Of a stretch of DNA of 64,000 bases, positions 24,694 through 35,700 are shown one piece after another. This stretch comes from Symbiodinium natans. Lineage: Eukaryota > Sar > Dinophyceae > Suessiales > Symbiodiniaceae. The first letter of the stretch is position 1. Every line of letters begins with the position of its first letter. The DNA lies in contig CAJNDS010001225.1 in assembly GCA_905221605.1 (NCBI GenBank), positions 244,501 through 308,500 of the forward strand, written 5' to 3'. The notes beneath the pieces are model-generated. The model saw only the letters and a program-made list of their open reading frames with translations, did no database searches and was not told where the DNA came from. The position numbers and the translations under genes are program-made.

Positions 24694-25204
24694 CTGTGTG
24701 TTTAGGATCTACCTGGACCCGCCAAAGCATGCAAAAAGTAGCCCCAAACCCTGAAAAAAAACGGGCCAGTCTTTTGCATATTTTGGGGGTTTAGGCAGGG
24801 GCCAAGGTGGCCTTGGCTTTGGGGGCCTCGTGCTTGGCTCTTGAATCAGGAAGCCATAGGTTTTCGCGTTTGCGGGTTTAGGATTTAGGGTTTAGGGTTT
24901 TGGGGCAGTGTGGTTCATCGGGTCGAGGTCTATGGGTTGTGGCTCGGGCGAGGGGCGTGGTTACCGACGAACAAGAGCTGCCCTAAACCCTAAACCCTAA
25001 ACCCTAAAGCCTAAACCCTATAAACCCTAGACCCTAAACCTAAACCCTAAACCCCAAACCCTAAACCCTAACCCTAAACCCTAACCCCTCTTACTATGTA
25101 TAGTTAAACCCTAATGGGTTTCGCGGGCATTTTGTTCTGGGCCGTAAACCCTGACGCCCTGCGTTTGCATATTGTTTTGTCTCCTGGGCCCTGGACCATA
25201 ATCT

Positions 25205-25775
25205 GAAAAATGAGGGGGGGCATTTCTGCTATTTAAATTGAAACCTCAGCTGGAATCGACTACTTTTGGCCGGATCCTGGGAGCCCCCCACAGGGCCTCC
25301 TTTTAAGGGCCTTGGCGCCAGAAAAAAAATCTGCCCACGAAGCAGGTTAGGGTTTAGGGCCCGGAAGAAACAAAAAAACAACATGCCTACGAAGTGGGTC
25401 AGGATTTAGGCTAAACCCTGATTGCTTTTGTAGGTGCCCTAGAGTTTGGGAGGCCTAAATCCTGACGCACTTCGTGGGCATGTGGTTTTTCTTTAAGGGG
25501 CCCTTGGGTTTGGGGCATAAGGTTCAGGGCTTTATAGGGTGTGGGGCATAGGGTTTAGGGCCAGGGTCAGGGCCCCTAGGTTTAGGGCTACGTTTGGGGC
25601 ATAGGGTTTCGGGCTTTAGAACTTTAGGGTGTAAGGCATAAGGCCGAAAAATGAGGGGATCATCTCTGCAATTTTTCATTCTATCAAACACTCAGCTGGA
25701 ATCGGCCACTTTTGGTCGGATGCTGGATTGCCCCCCCCCCCCCCCCCCCCCCCCCCCCGCCCTGCACAGGGCCTC
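25205..25775. repeat. Direct repeat pair with TGGAATCG core
   Basis: 25210-25310 (AAAATGAGGGG ... CAGCTGGAATCG ... CAGGGCCTCC) recurs at 25655-25775, where a C-tract interrupts it. Three copies of a TGCCCACGAAG/CTTCGTGGGCA motif lie between them. 24760-25830 is otherwise telomeric repeat and spacer, with a weak exon candidate near 24810-24870 (AKHEAPKAKATLAPA). Confidence 0.6.
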
Positions 25776-25832
25776 CTAAACCCGAGAGTTTAGGGCCCTA
25801 GGGACATAGGGTTTAGGGCCTGGACTTTGAGC

Positions 25833-25891
25833 GTTAAGCCTCCTGGGAATGTATTGAGTGAACTTGTATTTTCTCAATGTTGTGGGATTCT
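25833..25891 (-). CDS. Putative exon, unknown protein
   Basis: Acceptor CCCGCCCAG and possible GC donor enclose 59 nt reading NPTTLRKYKFTQYIPRRLN. Other candidates between here and 27160 are near 26490 (DEQLLWIAEHAMHA), 26760 (GTVTGATGRQGVVDQTSG) and 27170 (LQSTNLGVHDIEATTC), all minus strand and provisional. Confidence 0.45.
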
Positions 25892-26845
25892 CTGGGCGGG
25901 TGGGTGTTATGTCAAAGCCGTAAATATAACTTTACCATAAGACTGCTTGATTCGGAGTTGTTGAACCCTGAAACAGTAAACCCTAAACACCCCACACCCT
26001 AAACCCTAAACCCTAAACCCCTAAAAATAGTTTCGGCTCAGGGCTTTCATGTATTTATTTGCTACTTGCTGTGGTGAGGCGTGGGCGTGCCCACGTGTCT
26101 GGGCTGCTTACCACCGGTGACAAGAGCTTTAGCAAAGCAAATCCCTAAACCCCCCACAAGCCTCAACCCTAAACCTATAACCCTTAACCCTTTAACCCTA
26201 AAACCCTAGAACCCTGTAAGCCCTATAACCCTAACCTTAAAAAACCCGAACGCCCTAAACCCCGATACATGAGAAAAGGATGACAGCTAAACCCTAAACC
26301 CTAGACCCCAACCCGAAAAATGGAGGGGGTAAGGGTTTAGGGTTTAGGGTTTAGGGTTTAGGGTTTAGGGCTTAGGGTTTAGGGTTTAGGGTTTAGGGTT
26401 TAGGGTATAGGGGTAGGGAAACCGCTGAACCATCCATCCCCTCATGCGAAAGTCAGGTGGCATGCATGGCGTGCTCAGCGATCCACAGTAGCTGCTCATC
26501 CTCGTCTCACAGAGATTGAGGGGTGTTGGGGGGTAAATCTAGGGGCTTCCTATAGACCCTAAACCCCTAAACCCCTAAACCCCTAAACCCCTAAACCCCC
26601 AAACCCCTAAAACCCTAAAACCCTGAAACCCTGAAACCCTGAAACCCTAAAACCCTAAACCCTAAAACCCCAAACCCTAAAACCCTAAACCCACTATCAG
26701 GGTTGAGGGCCCTGAAGTTTGGTCAACAACTCCTTGCCGGCCGGTGGCCCCAGTCACAGTACCCCTGTGGGAGGTGTAGGGTTTAGGGTTTAGGGTTTAG
26801 GGAATAGGGTTTAGGGTCCATAAACACTGAACCCTCAGTCATATG

Positions 26846-26946
26846 GGTGGTTGTCAAAATTATGATCCCCTTTGGGCCCCCCGTAAATATCAGGTGCCGC
26901 ATTATAATAGGACTCAAAAAGGGACCATAATTTCGAAAAAACCACC
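26846..26946. mobile_element. Fold-back MITE-like element, family D copy 2
   Basis: Same ends as 7374-7472 (GGTGGTTGTCAAAATTATG), with the right end partly decayed. Confidence 0.75.
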
Positions 26947-27673
26947 TAATATGTCGTTAACGTATATTTAAGGTTCAGGTCCGGTTGGGGATGGTGATGC
27001 AATGGCATCTCTGCCTCACAACTATAACCCAATAATGATATTTGGCCCAGTTATATCTCCCCGAAACCCTAAACCCTAAACCCTAAACCCTAAACCCTAA
27101 ACCCTAAACCCAAATTGGGCCTCTTTGGGTGGCTAACAAGCAGCAGCCAAGCAAGTCGTAGCCTCGATGTCATGGACACCGAGATTGGTTGATTGGAGCT
27201 TCACGGGCACGTATATTTGGTCTGGGGGGGGTCCCTTTTTCCTACTGGTCCAAAAACCAAGGAAATATAAGTTGAAACTTTCAGAATAAACTACCTTATA
27301 AGAAGCCCAAAAGTTGAAAAGTTGGGTTTTGAGCCAGTAAGTTTTAAGGATCCCTAAGGGAATATACGGGCCATATCAGGAGTATGTTAAGGGGAACCTT
27401 TAGGGGTACAACCTGAGGGGTACGAGTCTTCATCCCTTGATTTGGGTTGTAGATCTACATACCCTAAGCTCTAAGCCCTAACATGCGGTGCGATTGAGCT
27501 ACAGGCGCAGCTACAGTTGGGCTATTGAGAACCCATGAACATCAATCCTAAACCCTGAACCCCTGGGCCCAAAAAACCCAAAAACCCAAAAACCCTAAAG
27601 CCCTAAAAACCCTAAACCCTCAACCCTCAACCATAAACCCTCAACCCTAAACCCTAAACCCTAAATCCTAAAC

Positions 27674-30600
27674 CCCAGCATGGGCTGGGAGGGAGAGCTG
27701 TCCTGCGAAGGATCGATGCCCAGCTCCCGAATGGCCTCTCCAGCTGGGTGTAGGGAGGGATTTGGGTTTTTGTTCTTGAGAGGGGGTTAAGGTTGGGGGT
27801 TTAGGGTTTAGGGTTTAGGGTTTAGGGTTTAGGGTGTAGGGTGTAGGGTTTAGGGTAAAGGTTTAGGGTAAAGGTTTAGGGATGTTAGGGGTTTAGGATT
27901 TAGGGCTTGAAGGTTTATAGGTCGGGCTTCGGTTTCTCTGGGTTGTTGAGGGTTGAAGTCCCGGAGAAGGAACCTATGCGTAACACAAGGCTGCCTATTG
28001 TTGGTTTAAAGCGGTTCATAAGGAAGCCTAAACCCTAGACCCTAAACCCTAAACCCTAAACCCTTAACCCTAAACCCTAAACCCCAAACCCTAAACATCC
28101 TTCAAGGGGTTGTAACTGAACGCTGGGGCCTCAGGATCGGGGTCCTTCAGAGTAGCGTTGAGGAAGGGGGGCGGCCCTAAACCCTAAACCCTAAACCCTG
28201 AACCCTAAACCCTAGGGTTTGGGACTTAGGATTTAGGGTTTAATAAAGGGTTTGGGGTTTGGGGTTAAGGGAATCTTGGATTGGGAGAGCTTAGGGGTTT
28301 AGAGAGTTTAGGGGAGTTCAGAGTTTAGGGACGGCTCAACGTAAACTATCAACCCTATCCAGGGAAACCCGATCCAGGTTTAGGGAGGTAAGGGGTTTAC
28401 GGAGCTTAGTATTTCGAGAGTTCGGGGGTTAACCTAATCTCCCACAGAGTTGCCGCTCAGCGCTATAGGGTTTAGGGTTTAGGGTGTTGGGTTTTGGGTT
28501 TAGGGTTTAGGCTTTAGGGTTTAGGGTTTTGTTCTGTCTCGTTCTTTTTGTTGATAAGAGACCAGCCTACTCCCTGAACCCTAAACCACGAATTCTTCAC
28601 GAATTCTCTGCGGCAACAACTTTTGACATTCTCATACCCTGAGGCTCCAAGGACTCGTATGTAAGGGTTTTTTGGGCCCAGAGGCCTTCTTATGCTTAGG
28701 GTTTAGGGTTTAGGGTTTAGGGTTTAGGGTTTTAGGGTTTAGGGCTTAGGGCTTAGGGCTTAGGGTTTAGGGTTTTAGGGTTTTAGGGTTTAGGGGTTTA
28801 GGGTTTAGGGTTTAGGGTTTAGGGTTTAGGGTTTAGGGTTTAGGGTTTAGGGTTTAGGGTTTAGGGTTTAGGGTTTAGGGGTTAGGGGTTTAGGGCTTAG
28901 GGTTTAGAGTTTAGGGTTTAGGGTTTAGGGTTTTGGGGCTACTTTGAGTTTCAGGGCATCATAACTTTCATGTATAGGTGCGGTTTTGGGGGAGCGGAAG
29001 GTGGTTCCTGTGCTTAGTAACCCAATTACAACCGTACTTATGAGCCAATGAGAGGAACCCTATTGGGGGGGGGGTACTTAAGGGGCTTATGTCTGGGTTA
29101 TAACTATACTTATAATGGGTTACTAAGTACCCTGAACCCGAAACCTTAAACCCTAAACCCTACAATGGATTCCTAAGTACCCTGGACCCCTAAACCCTAA
29201 ACCATAAACCCTAAACCCTAAACCCTAAACCCTAAACCCTAAACCCTGTTCCAAAATGCAGGCTCGTGGGAGTCCAAGCGCGCGACCCGCTGCTGCGCCG
29301 GCGGCAGGTGTGAGAGGTCCAGGGTCTTCGTCATGGCGGCTAGGCACACCCCTGTACACCCCTATGACCCTAAACCCTAAACCCGAAACCCTAAACCCTA
29401 AACCCGAAACCCATGAACCCCGTTGGACTCTGTTGCTGCTGCAGGCTCACAGAGTTGGTGGCTGCAGGCTTCTTGATGCTTGTGCCTGTGCGCACCCAGG
29501 ACAAGATCCGCAGACTGTCATGTACCTACGAAACCCAAAAACCCAAAAACCCTAAAACCCTAAACCCTAAACCCCCCAAACCCAAAACCCAAAACCCTGA
29601 ACCCTAAACCCCCAAAACCCTAAACTCACTGCACACCACTGGAGCCTGACGCATGCGCCCTGCAAGATGCCATATGCGCGCCCACTGTGATTTCGGACTT
29701 GCCCCCCCCCCCCCCACCCTCCCCACCAAAAATGTCGGTTTAGGGTTTAGGGTTTGGGGTTTAGGGTTTAGGGTTTAGGGTTTATATAATATTGATGTGT
29801 TATTCCCCACTCTCGGTGTGGGGTTGTCAGATGTTAAATTCAACTCTTCTCCTCGCCCGGTCAACTCCTCGCTCATCCCTGGAGTGCCAAGCCCCGGAGT
29901 GTCCCTGGAGTCTCCGGCTGGAGTGCCTGGAGTGCCTCGCCCAGCCCAGAGTGTCCCTGGAGTGCCCAACCCCAAAGCATCTCTACCCAGGAAGGGTGGG
30001 GATGTTCGAAGTAAACTCATAATCTATACTTGTCAAGAATAAAAGAGAAACGAAACAAACAGTACAGTAAACACACATAGCAACAGTGCACAAAAAAAAA
30101 ACTAAACTAGACACCTGCCTAAACCCTCATCCCTTGGCCCTCACACCTTCGCGGGCGTATGCGGGCTTGGGGTGGTCTAAACCAACGCCCCCCCCCCACC
30201 CGAAACCCTGCCGCCGCATATCCCTGACAACCTCTAGGATTTGTCGGGGGACTTTTGTTTGTTTTTTTTTGAAGGGTTTAGGGTTTAGGGTTTAGGGTTT
30301 AGGGTTTAGGGTTTAGGGTTTAGGGTTTAGAGGTTCTGCTTGGGACGTAATGGGGATTAGAGTACCCCTATTGAGGACGGTCAGTAGAAGGAGGAACATC
30401 CCAAGGTACCTACCCCCTGGGACCGAGCGACCTAATCTAGGCGTTTAGGGTTTAGGGTTTAGGGTTTAGGGTTTCGGGTTTAGGGTTTAGGGTTTAGGGT
30501 TCAGGGCTTAGGGTTCAGGGCTACCCCGGAGAGCTTTGTCTCCAACCACCCGGGCTACGAGGCTTATGGATCTAGGGTTTAGCACTCTAGGTTTCGGGCT

Positions 30601-32308
30601 TTCTTCTAGGGTTTAAGGCTTAGGGGTTAGGGTTTAGGGCTTAGGGTTTAGGGTTTAGTGTTTAGGGTTTAGGGCTACTTGGAGGCTCGGGGTAATTCGT
30701 AACCCATTCTCCAAGTGCAGTTATAAGCCATATACAATCCCCTTAAGTACCCTAGTAGGGCTATAATTGGGTCAGAAGCGCAGTTCTACTTGGGTTACAA
30801 AGTACCCTGAACCTCCAAGCAGCCCTAAAGCCTCAACCCGAAGCCCTGAACACTGAACACCAAACCCTAAACCCTAAACCCTAAACCCTAAACCCTAAAC
30901 CCCAAACCCTAAACCCTAAACCCTAAACCCGGAGAAAGCCCCCGGGGCATCTTTTGCTCTCTGCGTGGCGCGTGGTGCGAATCCATCCGCTTGAAACCCT
31001 CAGGGGCTCTGCAGCCCTAAACCCTAAACCCTAAACCGTAAACCCTGAACCCTAGAAACCCTAGAAACCCTAGAGGAAACCCTAGAAACCCTAGAAACCC
31101 TAGAAACCCTAGAAACCCTAGAAACCCTAGAAACCCTAGAAACCCTAGAAACCCTAGAAACCCTAGAAACCCTATAAACCCTATGCCCTTTTAAAGCCTG
31201 AATGCTAAGCCCTCAAAGCTGAGATCCTAAAAATCTCTTCGGCCCGAGCCCTAAGGCTAGAGGGACTCTTATATAAGGGTTTAAGGTTGAGGGTTTTGGG
31301 GCCCAATGGCCTTATTTTTGTAAGGGTTTTTGGGCTACTTTGAGCCTCAGGGTAGGGTTTGGGGGGGGTGTCGGGGTTGATACGGGTTTATAGGGGTTTA
31401 TGGGTGTTTATGGGGGGTTTAAAGGGGTTAATGGGGGCTTATAGGGGTTCTGGGGTTAGCGTTTTAAGCTTCCTGGGTTTATATTTTTTTGTTTGGGGGG
31501 TTTGGGGTGGGGTTGAGGGCTTCATGTTTTTGTTAGGTTTCTTGTTTTTCCCCACCCTCGGTGTGGGTTGTTAGATTTAAACTCAACTCTTCTCCTCGCC
31601 CGGAATTCTTCTCCTCGCCCAGCCTACTCCTTGCTCATCCCTGGAGTGCCCAACCCCAAAGTGTCCCTGGAGTGCCCAACTCTAGAGTGTTCTTGGAGTG
31701 CCCAACCCCAGGAAGTCTCCCTGGAGTGCCCAACCCAGAGTGTCTCCGGAGTGCCCAACCCCAGAGTCTCCATGGAGTGCCCAACCCAATTCCCAGCCCC
31801 AGAGTCTCCAATCCCAGAGTCTCCCTGGAGTGCCCAACCCCAGAGTATCTCTACCAAGAGAGGGTGGGGATGTTCGAAGTAAAATAATTTGTTTTGTTCT
31901 GTGGGGGGGGGGGGTTGGTCGGGGTTTTAGAGTTGTAGGGTTGAGGATTTTGGGGTTGAGGGTATCGGGCTTTTATGGCTTTGTTAAGTTTTTTAGGGTG
32001 TTTAGGGTTCTTTGGCTTTTAGGGTTCTTTGGCTTTTAGGTTTGTCGGGTTTGGCCCACCCTAAGCCCGAAACCTACAGCCGCCGCTTAAGAATGCTGCT
32101 CTCACGGTGGCAGGGAAGCGTTTAGACATTCCGCCTGGGCCGCACAGCGATGTTCTGTGTATTCTACGGGAGCCCAGGAAGACTCCATACAGGGTTTCGG
32201 GATCTAAATCCTAAACTCTACACCCTAAACCCCTCAACCGTGAACCCTAAGCCCTATAACCCTAAGATCCCTTGCCCAGAAGCGAACCCACTTTTGTGGC
32301 TATCTGGC
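27674..32308 (-). CDS. Intron-dense gene model 4 (about 15 exons), unknown protein
   Basis: Minus-strand order: 32308-32276, 32203-32078, 31250-31211, 30989-30929, 30554-30525, 30416-30366, 30251-30207, 30176-30147, 29697-29630, 29514-29451, 29339-29245, 28638-28601, 28462-28434, 28176-28097, 27743-27674. From 31250 to 28097 every junction is phase-consistent, all with AG and all but one with GT. Peptides include ARAEEIFRISALR, GRYLGMFLLLLTVLNR, RQILEVVRDMRRQ, RNHSGRAYGILQGACVRLQW, MTKTLDLSHLPPAQQRVARL, DPDPEAPAFSYNPLKD and GEAIRELGIDPSQDSSPS. The run of 13 in-phase joins is the best internal support in the window. Several donors are GTTTAGGG and one acceptor is TTTAG. No family recognised. 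Confidence 0.6.
28097..28176 (-). CDS. Putative exon with telomeric splice sites at both ends
   Basis: 80 nt reading PPPFLNATLKDPDPEAP and onwards. The acceptor is TTTAG at the end of a telomeric array and the donor is GTTTAGGG of the next array, so both splice sites come from telomere repeat. Confidence 0.6.
28696..28945. repeat. Long TTTAGGG array, about 34 units
   Basis: The longest array of this orientation in the window, with GCTTAGGG, TTTTAGGG and TTTAGGGG variants. Confidence 0.95.
29245..29339 (-). CDS. Putative exon of model 4
   Basis: 95 nt reading MTKTLDLSHLPPAQQRVARL and onwards, acceptor GTGTGCCTAG, donor GTTTAGGG. The ATG is in a good context (CCGCCATGA) but phase links it to upstream exon 29514-29451, so it need not be the start. 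Confidence 0.6.
29802..30010. mobile_element. Minisatellite-bearing element, copy 1
   Basis: Ends are inverted (CCCCACTCTC and GAAGGGTGGGG). The body holds about five units of a 25-bp minisatellite built on CCCTGGAGTGCCCAACCCC. A larger copy lies at 31548-31880. Open frames across it are repeat by-products. Confidence 0.75.
30675..30822. mobile_element. Fold-back MITE, family A copy
   Basis: Starts CTACTTGGAGGCTCGGGGTA and ends with the inverse, GAACCTCCAAGCAG; about 148 bp. Telomeric repeats point inward on both sides (TTTAGGG left, CCCTAAA right). Confidence 0.8.
31051..31172. repeat. Nonamer telomere derivative (CCCTAGAAA)n
   Basis: About 13 near-perfect 9-bp units, a G-for-A variant of CCCTAAA with two extra bases. 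Confidence 0.9.
31548..31880. mobile_element. Minisatellite-bearing element, copy 2
   Basis: Same ends (TTCCCCACCCTCGGTGTGGG and AGAGGGTGGGGATGTTCG) with about nine minisatellite units, against five in copy 1. Confidence 0.75.
32078..32203 (-). CDS. Putative exon of model 4
   Basis: 126 nt (41 codons) in one frame: PETLYGVFLGSRRIHRTSLC, then GMSKRFPATVRAAFLSGG. Acceptor TTTAG, donor GTAGGT. It joins in phase to 32308-32276 (QIATKVGSLL) if that exon uses the GC donor GCAAGG. Confidence 0.55.
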
Positions 32309-32769
32309 CTGTTTTAAAATTAAAGTTAATACTTAAAGCTTTGCTGTGTTTTTAGGATTTAGGGTTTAGGGTTTAGGGTTTAGGGAACATGTTCTATTTG
32401 CGAAATGACTTACATGTCTGTGTTGAGGTGTGTGTCCCAAGCCCGCATCAAGTCCCAATCCTGACCCCTAAACGCCAACATCGAAGCCCTACAAACCTTA
32501 CACCCTACATAAGCCCTAAACCTTAAACCCTAAACCCTAAAACCCTAAACTCCTAGTATGTAGCGCAGGGGAGCGGGGAAACCAGGAAGTACTGGTAAAG
32601 ATTCCGGGGGGTGGGGGGGGGGGGGGGGAAAAAAGAAGACCCCCCCCCCATCCTTAGAAGGATCCACAACAAACCTCAGGCTAAGCTTTAACCCTAAACC
32701 CTAAACCCCTAAACCCCTAAACCCTAAACCCTAAACCTTAAACCCTAAACCCTAAACCCCAAGGCCAAC

Positions 32770-35700
32770 GGGCTTCGGCTCAAACGTGGGGCTGAAGATC
32801 CAGGGTTTTGGGGTCATTTGAGGTTCAGGGCTTACGGCCTCCGAAACATCTGGGTTTAGGGTTTTGGGTTTTGGGTTTTAGGATTTAGGGTTAAGCCCTT
32901 GGATTTTGGAAACTCCCCCCGGTCCGATAGGCCGAAAACCTGCTGCTTAGACCCACGCCCTAAACGACAAGGAGCTCTCGAAGGGATCACTGCTTGAACC
33001 CTAAACCCTAAACCCTAAACCCTAAACCCTAACCCTAAACCTTCAACATACCCCCCACAAGCCTCATCCCTTCGATCTCTGTACACGCAAACAAACATCC
33101 CAAGAACCCTTTTGCCGATGACACCTTCTACCCGAGGCCCGAAATCGGTTTTGGGGTTTAGGGTTTAGGGTTTAGGGTTTAGAATTTAGGGTTTAGAGTT
33201 TAGGGTTTAGGTTTTAGGGTTTAGGGCTCAGTGATCCCTTCGAGAGCTCCGTGAACATGCCCCCTTCGTGGTACAAGGTGAAATGGTCTACCTGTTTTAG
33301 TGGGGGCCCCCGCAATAAAGTTAGGGTTTAGGGTTTAGTGTTCAGGGTTTAGGCCTTAGGGTTTAGGACACCCTGACGGTTTGGGGGTGCGCGGTGGGAT
33401 CCTGATGAATTGCGTCCAATCATCCGGGTGCCAAAAGGAAATTCCACGCGCCTTTCAAATCAATTCCCGGGCACCCAGAGCGAAAACCAGCGTCGACTGT
33501 TTGGCTGGGGGGGGGGTGAGGGGTGGGAGGGGGGCTGCCGGGGGCCCAAACACTAAAACAGGTAGAACATTACTAAGTTGTTCCGGTGGGTTCCTCACAA
33601 TGAAAGCAAAGCTCCTAAACTCAAAACACAAGAAATTTCTCAGGCGCATCCATGAGGTATCGCGACGACTGTGCCACAACAAGTAGAGGTCTTCCTAAGT
33701 CCTAACTAGCTCATGAGTACTAGGGTGTAGGGTTTAGGGTTTAGGGTTTAGGGTTTAGGGGAAAGTGCGCCGCCAAATCTTGCAAGTCCCCTTAGCCCCA
33801 TACGAATCATACCTCTAAATCCTGAAGGGTTGCGAAGTTTTTGGGTCTGAGGGCTTGAGGCTTTCTGCATGCCGTGCATTTGTCAGGCAACTTTTCAAAT
33901 TGGAACCTCAGCGATTAACAGGTGTCTACCTGACCGATGCGCGAGGAGCAGCGTAGTAAGGAGTCGGGAAGCTGCACCCCTTCCAAGCTCTGGTTGAAAC
34001 AGTTGCCAAAGGTCAAGGTCTGTAGGCCATTGGCAAGCTGCACCCCTTCCAAGCTTTGGTTGAAGCGCATGCCGAAGGTCAAGGTTTGTAGGCCGCTGGG
34101 AAGCTGCACCCCTTCCAAGCTCTGGTTGAAGTACATGCCGAAGGTCAAGGTTTGTAGGCTGCTGGGAAGCTGCACCCCTTCCAAGCTCTGGTTGAAGTGC
34201 ATGCCGAAAGTCAAGGTCTGCAGGTTGCAAGGAAGAAGCACCCCTTCCAAGCTCTGGTTGAAGCGTTCGCCGAAGGTCAAGGTCTGTAGGCCGCTGGGAA
34301 ACTGCACTCCTTCCAAGCTCTGGTTGAAGTCCCTGCCGAAGGTCAAGGTCTGTAGGCCGCTGGGAAGCTGCACCCCTTCCAAGCTCTGGTTAAAGTGCAG
34401 GCCGCAATTCAAGGTCTGTAGGCCGCTGGGAAGCTGTTGTTTGAGGGTACAGCCGCAGGTCAAATTCTGTAGGGCACACGGAAGCTGCACCCCTTCCAAG
34501 CTCTGGTTGAAGCGCAAGCCGAAGGTCAACGTCTGTAGGCCACACGGAAGCTGCACCCCTTCTAAGCTCTGGTTGAAGTACATGTCGAATGTCAAGGTCT
34601 GTAGGGTGCTGGGAAGCTGCACCCCTTCCAAGCTCTGGTTGAACTGCATGCCGAAGGCCAAGGTCTGTAGGCCGCTGGGAAGCTGCACCCCCTCCAAGCT
34701 CTGGTTGAAAGAATTGCCGAAGGTCAAGGTTTGCAGGGCGCTGGGAAGCTGCACCCCTTTCAAGCTCTGGTTGAACTGTATGCCGAAGGTCAAGGTCTGT
34801 AGGCCGCTGGGAAGCTGCACCCCTTCCAAGCTCTGGTTGAAAGAATTGCCGAAGGTCAAGGTCTGTAGGGTGCTGGGAAGCTGCACTGCTTCCAAGCTCT
34901 GGTTGAAGTACCTGCCAAAGGTCAAGGTCTGTAAACCGCTAGGAAGCAACACCCCTTCCAAGATCTGGTTGAAGTACATGTCGAAGGTCAAGGTCTGTAG
35001 GCCGCTGGGAAGATGCTTACTGAAAGCATAGCCGCAGGTCAAGGTCTGTAGGCCGCTGGGAAGCTGCAGCCCTTCCAAGCTCTGGTTGAAATGCCTGCCG
35101 ATAGTCAAGGTCTGTAGGCTGCTGGGAAGCTGCACCCCCTCCAAACTCCGGTCGAAAGAATTGCCGAAGGTCAAGGTCTGAAGGCCGCTGGGAAGTTGCA
35201 CCCCTTGCAAACTCTGGTTGAAGAACATGTCGAAGGTCAAGGTCAGTAGGCCACACGGAAGCTGCACCCCTTCCAAGCTCTGGTTGAAGCGCAAGCCGAA
35301 GGTCAACGTCTGTAGGCCACCGGGAAGCTGCACCCCTTCCAAGCTCTGGTTGAAGTACATGTCGAAGGTCAAGGTCTGTAGGCTGCTGGGAAGCTGCACC
35401 CCTTTCAAGCTCTGGTTGAAGTGCATGCCGAAGGTCAAGGTCTGTAGGCCGCTGGGAAGCTGCACCCCTTCCAAGCTCTGGTTGAAGTACATGCCGAAGG
35501 TCAAAGTCTGCAGGTTGCTGGGAAGCTGCACCCCTTTCAAGCTCTGGTTGAAAGAACTGCCGAAGGTCAAGGTCTGCAGGCCGGTGGGAAGCTGCACCCC
35601 TTCCAAGCTCTGGTTGAAGCGCATGCCGAAGGTCAATGCAACAACGGCATCCATTGCATCCATGTCTTGGTCCAATCCCGACCTTGCGAATGCTCGCTCT

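Noticed and set aside
24694-24750. Exon VWGYFLHALAGP upstream of the WW exons
   Set aside because: Phase fits, but it would need a 19-nt intron. A similar 19-nt gap near 44620 was rejected for the same reason in favour of one continuous exon.
29413-29530. Plus-strand exon LTELVAAGFLMLVPVRTQDK
   Set aside because: Has AG and GT, but the minus strand has equally good sites (acceptor ACATGACAG, donor GTGAGC) and joins in phase to exons on both sides.
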